Virus record (IMG/VR): IMGVR_UViG_3300037587_000005 | Span: 1 to 23,480 of that record | Source of the DNA: a virus | Direction: 5' to 3' (one strand) | Length of the DNA stretch: 23,480 nucleotides | In this document: positions 16,314 to 23,071 of the stretch, in pieces | Layout of the letters: each line of letters starts with the position of its first letter | Numbering within the stretch: position 1 is the first letter of the stretch | Position numbers and translations under genes: made by a program | Notes under the pieces: model-generated | Databases searched by the model: none | What the model was told of the DNA's origin: nothing | What the model saw: the letters and a program-made list of their open reading frames with translations, nothing else

Positions 16314-16562
16314 CTAAATACGCACTGTGTTAGATGTGGTTTCTTCATCTAGTTCATCATCATCTACTTCTAGTGATATCTGTGCTAGTTGTCCAATACC
16401 TTCACCTTCTGTTTCTGCGAATACTTCTGCTTTTCTCGCTTGCTTCTCAGCGTCGAGTGCATCCTGCTTTGCGCGTTTGGCTGCTTTCTTATTCGCTCTT
16501 TGCTGTATAACAGTACTACCTATAGAGGTTACTGCTATCACTGCTGTGGCTACCCAACTCAT
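16314..16562 (-). CDS. Small membrane-anchored protein, gp7.3-like by position
   Basis: An 82-aa protein immediately upstream of the portal gene. Residues 2-18 are hydrophobic (WVATAVIAVTSIGSTVI). They are followed by a basic, Ala/Lys-rich helix (about 20-47) and an acidic tail ending TSNTVRI. T7 encodes gp7.3, a small virion/tail-assembly protein, at this place. Many relatives end in a similar short '-I/R-I' motif after an Ala/Lys-rich helix, which is why I suggest equivalence. The sequence is too short and low in complexity for certainty. The start overlaps the stop of the previous gene as ATGA (16562-16559), so the two are probably translated together. Confidence 0.55.
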   Translation of the reverse strand: MSWVATAVIAVTSIGSTVIQQRANKKAAKRAKQDALDAEKQARKAEVFAETEGEGIGQLAQISLEVDDDELDEETTSNTVRI

Positions 16563-17011
16563 GGTTTATTCTCCAAGCGTTTGTCTAATTCATCGTAGTC
16601 ATTAACAATAAACTCTTCTTCAATGTCTACTTCATTAGTCTTGTCTGTTGCTATAAACTCTGTCCACACTGTATCTTCAAGTGCGAAACCTGCTCGTTTA
16701 ACGCCAGCTTTGCTTATGAATATTGCAGGTGCTTCTATTATCTTTAGACCTTCATCAGTAGCAATCTTTATTGAGCCTTGACTTACTACATTAATCTGGT
16801 CTATCAAATGAATCTTACCAACGAGACATGTGCCTTTTTGAATACGTATGGTTCTAGCGTACACACCATTACAGAATAACTCCTCTATGGGTGTCTCAAC
16901 ACTATGAGTATCTTCCATACTCTTACAAGCTTGTTCCAATTGTTGCAGTCCAACTCGTCGCTGTGCTACTGTCATTGTCTTCCACTCATTATCATTGAAG
17001 GTCAATTCCAC
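16559..17011 (-). CDS. Cupin-like protein of unknown function
   Basis: A 150-aa protein. Residues 45-122 look like a single beta-barrel: alternating hydrophobic strands with IRIQKGTCLVGKIHL, INVVSQGSIKI, GLKIIEAPAIFISKAGVKRA and TVWTEFIAT. This follows the shape of the cupin pattern (G60, H68, G79), but the second His and the Glu that bind metal in active cupins are missing, so catalysis is unlikely. Residues 1-30 are helical, and the C-terminal tail (123-150) is acidic. It lies between the RNA polymerase and portal genes in a three-gene block of small proteins. The start overlaps the end of the 68-aa gene by 20 nt. The job is unknown; a structural or virion-accessory role is possible from position. 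Confidence 0.7.
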   Translation of the reverse strand: MELTFNDNEWKTMTVAQRRVGLQQLEQACKSMEDTHSVETPIEELFCNGVYARTIRIQKGTCLVGKIHLIDQINVVSQGSIKIATDEGLKIIEAPAIFISKAGVKRAGFALEDTVWTEFIATDKTNEVDIEEEFIVNDYDELDKRLENKP

Positions 17012-17198
17012 CTTTACTCCTTACTTGCATGTCAATCCAGTCTATTACAGATTGTTGCCCTGCTTTATACTGAATCGTTGCTAGAGTGTCTTTTGGTTTA
17101 ATTGGTTCTGCTTTGAATACTTGTCGTAGGTACATTATGTCTCGTCGCATCAACCCCGTAGGGTCTTTTTTAACGATGCTATTTTTTGTATCGTCCAT
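16992..17198 (-). CDS. Small hypothetical protein (68 aa)
   Basis: A short, mixed-charge protein (MDDTKNSIVKKDPTGLMRRD, then a helical stretch with DTLATIQYKAGQQSVIDWID). It has no membrane segment, cysteine pair or recognisable motif. It starts 24 nt after the RNA polymerase stop, with an AGGACATAACA ribosome site directly upstream, so it is well placed for translation. Its 3' end overlaps the cupin-like gene by 20 nt. I do not recognise a family; small genes of this kind commonly follow the RNA polymerase in phiKMV-type genomes. Confidence 0.65.
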   Translation of the reverse strand: MDDTKNSIVKKDPTGLMRRDIMYLRQVFKAEPIKPKDTLATIQYKAGQQSVIDWIDMQVRSKGGIDLQ

Positions 17199-17221
17199 TG
17201 TTATGTCCTGTTATGTGGCGG

Positions 17222-19633
17222 TTAACCGAAAAAGTACTGTGCCTCAGTAATCTCCGTTATGTCTAAATCGCCTCTCTCCAACGAGCAACCCACTAATCCT
17301 ACTTGCGTTGCCCAACTTTCTAGAGGGTCATATTTCATATAAATATACTTAAATGCTTTACGTATAATACTTGCTAAATGTTCTGAGTGTCCTGCGTGTA
17401 CACCAAAATCATCGTGTATCATAGCAAATGCAGGAGCATCTATATTATTTACGGTTAGCACCATATGTGAACTATCAATACTGTGTACAAAATTAGGACT
17501 TATCCCACTACGCTGTGTGGACACTTTAGGATGCGCCTCATTAGGTGAACCCACAGTCAGACGAATACCACCATTAAGTTGTGTTCTTACGGTTACTACG
17601 TCCCATTCTGCATAGTGTTGGTACACTGGAAACCCTAACGGAGTTACCCATTTAACAAACGTCTTAGGGGTGTTTCTCTTTAGCCATGACATTGCGGCTC
17701 GCGCTGCTATCACAACTTCCCCTATCGACTCCCATAATATAGGTGTCAAATAGTTTGCATATTGGAACCTGTATTCTTCGGGTAAATCAAACTTACTCCA
17801 ATTGTCTTCTAACCAATCTAGAATGTACATACGGGCTGAACGTTGAGTCGCACCATAGGGTAGTGTCATTACAGGACGCTTTGCACACTTTCTAGTTATA
17901 CCTACTGTGTACAACTTCTGTGCCATAGGGTTGTCTATTACGCGCAGTTTGTCTGCACACACATCGGCAACTTCCTGATAGATATCCATGGGTTTATCAC
18001 ATGGTAACAAGTTAGTCGCTCGTCCACCAACTTCGTCTCGAAGCATTGCGGAGAAGTGTTGAAGTCCATTGCAGCTACCATCTTGCCCCACGGGGATTTG
18101 TGACTCTGCTTTAGGATTTCTTCCATAGTCGCAGTTAGCCCACTCGAAACAGAATGCCAAGAACTGGTATGGTTTGTCTGCTGCTCCCCAATAGTCCCTG
18201 CTGGATATAGGGTCTATAACTGTTTCTCTAATTGCTCGCTCATGCTCTTGTATAAACGAGACTCTATCGCCATAGCTGACTTTGTCGTTTCCATAGGTAT
18301 TGGCTCCATGTACCGCTAACCATCTTACTCCCGAATCTCCCAACACTACTTTGTCTTTAAACTGTAGTAGTCCCTTCGCTGTGTCTGCACCTTGTGGTGA
18401 TAGTACTGCTGTTGCACAGTATATCCGCCCTCTAAAGTCACAGTTGTACGCGAAGTAGAATTCGTCCCATTCATATAACTCTTCTGCAAGTTTGCGCCCT
18501 TGCATGTATAAAAGGACTTTGCCTTTACGAGTCATTTCTTTACGGTATGCTTCCTTAGCGGAAACTTTCCAGTTGGTTACTTCTTCTTTTTGGGGTTCAG
18601 TTAGGTCGTCTTTGTCGATGTCCTTTAAATGTTCTGGGAATGGTGGTGGTTTTATCTCCACGTTACTAGGTAGTCCTACCTGTAATCCTTTTTCAAACAC
18701 TTCTTTTTGGATATCGAATACGTTCTGGTTAATACACCACTTAGTCTTTTGAATCTTATTAATAGCTGCTATATGCTGTTTAGGCGTATGCTTCTTAATA
18801 AACTTCTTAGCTTCCTTACCTCTTGTTTTTATTAGTGGTAATCTTGCTTTCATCGTGTGTGTATAGTAACCACCTACACCCTCACCATCCCAGTCTACTG
18901 GTTGTATCTTTAGTGGTAATAGGTATGGGTACATGAAGCCACGAGTCGTCTCAAACTCTGTTAGCCATTTCTCAAACTCCATAGTCACACTGAGTATCTT
19001 CTGGTGTCCCTTGGGTTTCTTTATAGCTTCTATATAGAATACCTCTGGGAACACTTCCATTACTACTGCTACTACGATTTGTCCAACTACAACTCTCAAT
19101 GCGGTGGTTAATTCATTCCACTTCATATCGAATTCTTTGAACTTTAACATTAGTACTTTCTGCATGTGAGTCACGTCTGTTAACTTTTGTGACTTGAATG
19201 ATTGTATTACTTTATTGTAATACGCTTCATTCTCATTTTGAAATATTGTACATTTAGCCTCTACTTCTAGTGTCTTACCAATTGAAGCACATAGACCTAC
19301 TAATGTCTTGTTGTCTTTCTTACTGCGTATAGCGTCTTTAAACATTGCAGTCACACCCATGTAAGCTACTTTAGTGTAGTCTCCCATTGCCAACATTTTA
19401 AGATACTTCTTATACTTGGCTCTAGTGTGTGCTGATTTACCACGCTTTTTGTTTTCTGTACGAAACTCTAATATGGTTGCAACTTCTATTAAGCGTTCTT
19501 GTAATAAATAGCTGACCGTATCTGTTTGTTCTACTTGACCTGTATCTTTAAGTCGTTGTTGATTTGCGCAATAGCGTTCTGAGCCGCGTACAGCGCATTC
19601 TTGTTCCCATTCAATCTGGTCTGCTATATTCAT
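17222..19633 (-). CDS. T7-type single-subunit DNA-directed RNA polymerase
   Basis: An 803-aa polymerase (T7 gp1 is 883 aa) that would transcribe phage genes from phage promoters. The catalytic motifs are intact: FRGRIY (400-405); motif A QDGSCNGLQH with catalytic D518; motif B KRPVMTLPYG with K585 and Y593; PNFVHSID with H717; motif C MIHDDFG with D741. The C-terminus FFG corresponds to the 'FAFA foot' of T7 RNAP. The specificity-loop region (about 670-705) differs from T7, so its promoter should differ too. It lies directly upstream of the virion genes, the phiKMV-type position. The start shares one base with the resolvase stop (TAATG), and no strong ribosome site precedes it, suggesting coupled and modest translation. 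Confidence 0.97.
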   Translation of the reverse strand: MNIADQIEWEQECAVRGSERYCANQQRLKDTGQVEQTDTVSYLLQERLIEVATILEFRTENKKRGKSAHTRAKYKKYLKMLAMGDYTKVAYMGVTAMFKDAIRSKKDNKTLVGLCASIGKTLEVEAKCTIFQNENEAYYNKVIQSFKSQKLTDVTHMQKVLMLKFKEFDMKWNELTTALRVVVGQIVVAVVMEVFPEVFYIEAIKKPKGHQKILSVTMEFEKWLTEFETTRGFMYPYLLPLKIQPVDWDGEGVGGYYTHTMKARLPLIKTRGKEAKKFIKKHTPKQHIAAINKIQKTKWCINQNVFDIQKEVFEKGLQVGLPSNVEIKPPPFPEHLKDIDKDDLTEPQKEEVTNWKVSAKEAYRKEMTRKGKVLLYMQGRKLAEELYEWDEFYFAYNCDFRGRIYCATAVLSPQGADTAKGLLQFKDKVVLGDSGVRWLAVHGANTYGNDKVSYGDRVSFIQEHERAIRETVIDPISSRDYWGAADKPYQFLAFCFEWANCDYGRNPKAESQIPVGQDGSCNGLQHFSAMLRDEVGGRATNLLPCDKPMDIYQEVADVCADKLRVIDNPMAQKLYTVGITRKCAKRPVMTLPYGATQRSARMYILDWLEDNWSKFDLPEEYRFQYANYLTPILWESIGEVVIAARAAMSWLKRNTPKTFVKWVTPLGFPVYQHYAEWDVVTVRTQLNGGIRLTVGSPNEAHPKVSTQRSGISPNFVHSIDSSHMVLTVNNIDAPAFAMIHDDFGVHAGHSEHLASIIRKAFKYIYMKYDPLESWATQVGLVGCSLERGDLDITEITEAQYFFG

Positions 19634-20016
19634 TACTTGCTCTTCTTAGTTGCTCGCTGCTTTCTTGCCTTAGTATTTCTGGCTAGTCGCTTTTCATCAG
19701 CTGTTTTATGTGATGGGTGTAGGTATTTATACTTAGGTGGGTTGCTCCCTTCTAGGTATTTACCTAACCCTACCACAAACTTCTCTGATGTAATCCCTGT
19801 GTGCCCACGTTGTGCTAGACTCTTTATCCGTCCTTCAATCCCATTACAACTATTGTGTAATGCGCCTCGTATAAAGCCCGTTTTGTGGTCGTGGTCTAGC
19901 ACAGCGTAGTCTCTACTTGTGAAATGATGTCCACAAATAGCACACTTATTCTGCTGTTTAGCGACTAACTTACTAAGTATAACTGGTACTTGTTGTACTG
20001 TTAGTCTGGTAGCCAT
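19633..20016 (-). CDS. Endonuclease VII-like Holliday-junction resolvase
   Basis: A 127-aa HNH-type nuclease of the T4 gp49 / endonuclease VII family. It resolves branched DNA before packaging and trims replication intermediates. Zinc ligands are CAIC (C25, C28) and HNSC (H54, C57), the second pair having His in place of the usual first Cys. The active-site strand is VLDHDHKTG (D41, H42, H44), followed by RGALHNSCNGIEGRI (N58). The C-terminus is Lys/Arg-rich. At 127 aa it is shorter than T4 gp49 (157 aa), as is usual in T7-like phages. It is linked to ligase upstream and RNA polymerase downstream by one-base TAATG overlaps. Confidence 0.93.
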   Translation of the reverse strand: MATRLTVQQVPVILSKLVAKQQNKCAICGHHFTSRDYAVLDHDHKTGFIRGALHNSCNGIEGRIKSLAQRGHTGITSEKFVVGLGKYLEGSNPPKYKYLHPSHKTADEKRLARNTKARKQRATKKSK

Positions 20017-20873
20017 TAGTCTATCTCATGTTGTAGTTTATCATGTCTGACTGCTTTGAACCGCGGCTCCCGATAATGCCCATCAGGTAATAATTTCATA
20101 GCTTTAATCTCAACGACCTCACCTATAATCATTTCCTTCTGTGTCCACCAATCATCACGTTGCTTGTCAGTCATACCTGAGATGAGGTGTGTAGTACCAT
20201 CTTTGGAACGGCAACGTAAAGCACCCAATGTGTTAGAGTATTTACCCTCACCCTTCTCCATACCAACTACTACTAACTCTGCGGTTACTTCTTCCTTAAT
20301 CTTCATCAAGGTGTAGTTGCGTTTGTCTGGACAGTACAGTTCATGAGCTGCTTTAAGTATGATACCTTCGTGACCATCAGCCCACATATCTTCACAAACT
20401 CTCTTGTGGTCGTCTATGTTAGTTGACTTGTAGTGTATCATTGCTAGTTTAACTTCTGGTAAGTTTACCTGTTTAGTAAACTGTCTAGCTTCTGCGTAGC
20501 GTATAAGGAATGGTGCGTTAATAAATATACCACCTGTAAAGTGTAATAAGTCATGTACTCTGATATACACGCCTTGTGCTATTGCTTTACGATTAAGTAT
20601 ACCATTGGTTGTGGCAAAGTCAGTCTCGTGACCTGATACCATAATTTCAAATACTACTCTACTACTAAACGTTGATGATTGGTTAGCTTGAATCTTCTTA
20701 GCCAACTCTACACAAGATGGTATCTCTCTACCTGCTCTTGAGTAAATCTTACCTTCTTCGTAGTAACCATACCAACCATCATATTTAATGAATGACCAGT
20801 ACTCTATGCCTAAGTGTTTAGGTTTCTTCTTCTCTTCTTCTTTATACAGATGAAGTGCTTTCTGTGGTTTCAT
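20016..20873 (-). CDS. ATP-dependent DNA ligase
   Basis: A 285-aa minimal ligase with adenylation and OB domains, shorter than T7 gp1.3 (359 aa). It seals nicks, for example between Okazaki fragments. Motif I is KYDGWY with the AMP-accepting lysine K30. Motif Ia is YSRAGRE (R46). Motif III lies around VFEIMVSG (E76). Motif IIIa is RVHDLL (about 105-110). Motif IV is EGIILK (E169, K174). Motif V is LMKIK (K191, K193). The OB fold follows from about residue 198 (AELVVVGMEKGEGK, then the ALRCRS and GEVVEIKAM strands) and ends near the C-terminus. The start overlaps the previous gene by ATGA (20873-20870). Confidence 0.95.
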   Translation of the reverse strand: MKPQKALHLYKEEEKKKPKHLGIEYWSFIKYDGWYGYYEEGKIYSRAGREIPSCVELAKKIQANQSSTFSSRVVFEIMVSGHETDFATTNGILNRKAIAQGVYIRVHDLLHFTGGIFINAPFLIRYAEARQFTKQVNLPEVKLAMIHYKSTNIDDHKRVCEDMWADGHEGIILKAAHELYCPDKRNYTLMKIKEEVTAELVVVGMEKGEGKYSNTLGALRCRSKDGTTHLISGMTDKQRDDWWTQKEMIIGEVVEIKAMKLLPDGHYREPRFKAVRHDKLQHEID

Positions 20874-21133
20874 ACATGCCTCTTTAGATGCACTAACATA
20901 TAGTCGAATGTCTCTGCAAGCTCGTTTATGTTACTGTCACGGAGTCTCTCAATATTAAAGTTATGCTCTACTCTCCTGTCACCTGCGTATAAACGCAGCA
21001 CTATATTGTCTTCTCGCAACCGTACAGACACTTCTATGTCGTCGTGTATCTCTGCTAGGTTACGAAGTGCATCGAATAAATCAAATTTTGCTTGTACTCT
21101 ATGCTGACTTAAGCGTATCTGTGCACTGTTCAT
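20870..21133 (-). CDS. Small hypothetical protein (87 aa)
   Basis: An unrecognised 87-aa protein. Helix (about 3-30), then a beta-hairpin region IEVSVRLREDNIVLRLYAGD (33-52), then a helix to the C-terminus (NELAETFDYMLVHLKRHV). No cysteines, membrane segments or catalytic motif. It is in the replication block between the MazG-like protein and ligase. It overlaps the 82-aa gene upstream by 35 nt and the ligase gene by 4 nt (ATGA), which supports it being a real coupled gene. Confidence 0.65.
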   Translation of the reverse strand: MNSAQIRLSQHRVQAKFDLFDALRNLAEIHDDIEVSVRLREDNIVLRLYAGDRRVEHNFNIERLRDSNINELAETFDYMLVHLKRHV

Positions 21134-21347
21134 CAGCAGTTCTCCCTAGACGCACACCCCAAAAGCCTAGCTCTTTGAGTACACGTTTGTGTTGTTTCTC
21201 TTCTACACCCATTGCTGATAGGTATTCTTTAAGCTTACGCTTGTTTGTTCTAGGACAATCTGAATTTGTCTCTATGTGGTCAAATGTGACTGAACCTTCT
21301 CCACCGTTCTCACCTTCTTTCTCATTTCGTGCTACTACGAACTTCAT
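21099..21347 (-). CDS. Small hypothetical protein (82 aa)
   Basis: An unrecognised 82-aa protein with a Glu/Gly-rich segment at 9-18 and a basic helical part (TNKRKLKEYLSAMGVEEKQH, about 34-53, then KRVLKELGF). Cysteines at 31 and 75 do not form a pair motif. The start overlaps the MazG-like stop by ATGA (21347-21344), and the 3' end overlaps the 87-aa gene by 35 nt. Such a long overlap leaves open that one of the two small genes starts later than given. No function can be proposed. Confidence 0.6.
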   Translation of the reverse strand: MKFVVARNEKEGENGGEGSVTFDHIETNSDCPRTNKRKLKEYLSAMGVEEKQHKRVLKELGFWGVRLGRTADEQCTDTLKSA

Positions 21348-21634
21348 ACTTTACTCGCTAGTTCTTTATTGTGATGTATGTATTTTAGGATTGTGGTGCT
21401 ACGTGCTTTTTTAAACTCTTCTACTGCACACGCGTTTATGTCACCTGCCCTAAATAGTAACTGTATCGCATGCACTACATGAGCTACTTCTTCTTCTAGT
21501 AACTCTGTATTGGTTTGAAGTGTTTTTGGGTGTCTACTGTCTATACCATGGCGTAGTATTTTTGCTACAATTTGTTGTACTTCACTACATTCCTCGACTA
21601 GTATTGCTAATCTTTCTAGTAATGCTTCATCCAT
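21344..21634 (-). CDS. MazG-like nucleotide pyrophosphohydrolase family protein
   Basis: A 96-aa all-helical protein resembling the phage branch of the MazG / all-alpha NTP-pyrophosphatase group, which removes pyrophosphate from (d)NTPs or alarmones. The first metal-binding motif is clear: LVEECSEVQQ (E14, E15, E18), followed by AKILRHGIDSRHP, a stretch common in phage members. The second motif, normally ExxD, reads EEEVAHVVHAIQLL (E49 to H52), so the usual Asp is His. At 96 aa it is a single-domain form. It starts with a one-base overlap on the exonuclease stop (TAATG at 21636-21632). It probably modulates nucleotide pools during replication, though the substitution makes activity uncertain. 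Confidence 0.75.
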   Translation of the reverse strand: MDEALLERLAILVEECSEVQQIVAKILRHGIDSRHPKTLQTNTELLEEEVAHVVHAIQLLFRAGDINACAVEEFKKARSTTILKYIHHNKELASKV

Positions 21635-22650
21635 TACACACCTGCCTTTATTTGTATGTATGCGAGTCTTTTAAACTCTTTCAATGCTGTTACTTGTGCG
21701 CCACTGAAACCACATGCTAATCCACTCTCTTGTAAGAAGTTTATAACGTCACTTGGTTTACCTGTTCTACGCATCCATAGTAAGAACGCTTGTTCTACTA
21801 ACATTTCCACAGCATTCGTATAGTGTCCTTGATAAGCCTCTAAACAGCGCTTTGCAGCTTCTCTATCGGTACGGACACCTTTTAGTATAGCGACAGCTTT
21901 TGCCTCGCCACATTGCAGCGCCTTGCGCTTAGGATTGTACGTTTTAGTGGGCAAATAGCGATTGGCTAATTTACCAGAAATTTTAGGTAGACCTGCAATA
22001 TTATCGGCAGTATCACCCATCAATAATTGATGCCAAAACCACCCTGTGCCGTAGCCTACGAGCTTAGGTTGAAGATTTCCGACATCTTGATATGAAACTG
22101 TGCCATATCCATTTGCACGTACCATTTTGCCTGTCTTTTGGTCACAATGGAGTCCCATTGCCATATTCAAGTCTTTGTCACCTGACATTATCACCGACAA
22201 GTTCTTAGCATTCTCTATACCACTATGTAACATCTTGTGTTGATGTTGTGTCATCGAGTCATCGGCTTCTTGTAGTAAGTTAACTACTGGTGTGACATTC
22301 TCAGTCTGGTAGCTAACAAGGAAGTTACGTAGTATTGCTACTCGTTCTTTAACCTCAACATTCTGCCCTGAGCGTTGTGCCTGATAAGGCTTAACTGTTG
22401 CAATTTGTTCTCGTCCACCTTTCATACCTAATGTGATATGATTGTTTACGAATTGCGCTCCTGCTAATTTACGTTTAATCTCTATGTGTTTCTTTAGTGC
22501 TCTGATGTTTGAATCCACTGACTCGTCTAACCAACAACCACATTCGTAGGCTCCAAAATCTGCGTCATACTGTAGAATTCTCCCACTTACGTAGGCGTTT
22601 TGTTGACTGTCAGATTGTGCTGCCGCCTTTGCCATCTCTGTAATATTCAT
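21634..22650 (-). CDS. 5'-3' exonuclease, T7 gp6 / FEN type
   Basis: A 338-aa flap-endonuclease/exonuclease of the T7 gp6 class, used to remove RNA primers and degrade host DNA. The acidic metal-binding residues fall in family order: RILQYDADFGAYE (D29, D31), LLQEADDSM (E128, D130, D131), SVIMSGDKDLNM (D158, D160), and the helix-3-turn-helix segment LMGDTADNIAGLPKISGK (D213, D216). A lysine/arginine-rich arch region is seen at about 76-101 (KGGREQIATVKPYQAQRSG). The start given (MNITEM) overlaps the HNH-AP2 gene by 41 nt. A second ATG five codons on (MAKAAAQ) is a possible alternative; all motifs remain either way. It would act with the DNA polymerase, expected to lie upstream of the window. 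Confidence 0.92.
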   Translation of the reverse strand: MNITEMAKAAAQSDSQQNAYVSGRILQYDADFGAYECGCWLDESVDSNIRALKKHIEIKRKLAGAQFVNNHITLGMKGGREQIATVKPYQAQRSGQNVEVKERVAILRNFLVSYQTENVTPVVNLLQEADDSMTQHQHKMLHSGIENAKNLSVIMSGDKDLNMAMGLHCDQKTGKMVRANGYGTVSYQDVGNLQPKLVGYGTGWFWHQLLMGDTADNIAGLPKISGKLANRYLPTKTYNPKRKALQCGEAKAVAILKGVRTDREAAKRCLEAYQGHYTNAVEMLVEQAFLLWMRRTGKPSDVINFLQESGLACGFSGAQVTALKEFKRLAYIQIKAGV

Positions 22651-23071
22651 GCTCTAATTCTGTCCTATCTTTCTTTGCTTGTTCTAAATCGAAAGTTGCT
22701 TTCTTTCGTCGTCTACCATTTATTGTATTAACGTATGCGTAGAATGAACCACTTCTGTTTACACCTACTCCCTTTACACCTGTTGTGGAGTGTTTACGCA
22801 AACTGGTGTTTCTGCAATTTTCAGTGTTTGTGACCTCACGTAAGTTGTTAGGGTGGTTGTTTGTTTTGTCTCTGTCTATATGGTCTACATACGCAGGTAA
22901 ATAGCCGTGAACTAACCCAAACACTATTCTGTGTATTCTGTAAGGTACACCATCTATAGATGTAGTCGGATAGCCTAAGCTATCCAACCCACCTAATAAT
23001 GGTCTGTCTTTATAGATTGAGAATACAATGTTATTTCGTAATTCGAATTTAGATTGTATTATCTTTATCAT
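22610..23071 (-). CDS. HNH homing endonuclease with AP2 DNA-binding domain
   Basis: A 153-aa selfish endonuclease. Residues 44-90 form an HNH domain: YRIHRIVF (H47), VDHIDRDKTNNHPNNLREVT (H64, N75 and N76 region) and NTEN. Residues 98-145 form an AP2/ERF-type DNA-binding domain (GVKGVGVNRSGSFYAYV, then ATFDLEQAKKDRTE). This HNH-AP2 architecture is typical of free-standing phage homing endonucleases. It starts on a TAATG overlap with the acidic-tailed gene and runs 41 nt into the exonuclease gene. No ribozyme core is seen around it, so it seems intron-less, inserted between two replication genes. It probably cuts related phage genomes lacking it at this locus. Confidence 0.9.
   Translation of the reverse strand: MIKIIQSKFELRNNIVFSIYKDRPLLGGLDSLGYPTTSIDGVPYRIHRIVFGLVHGYLPAYVDHIDRDKTNNHPNNLREVTNTENCRNTSLRKHSTTGVKGVGVNRSGSFYAYVNTINGRRRKKATFDLEQAKKDRTELEHEYYRDGKGGSTI

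Noticed and set aside
17938-18126. Minus-strand 62-aa frame inside the RNA polymerase gene
   Set aside because: It overlaps the motif A region of the polymerase in another frame and shows no independent signals.
22560-23071. A second group I intron around the HNH-AP2 gene
   Set aside because: No P7 or P3/P8 core sequence is recognisable, the flanking genes end and begin normally, and the exonuclease already contains all its catalytic motifs.
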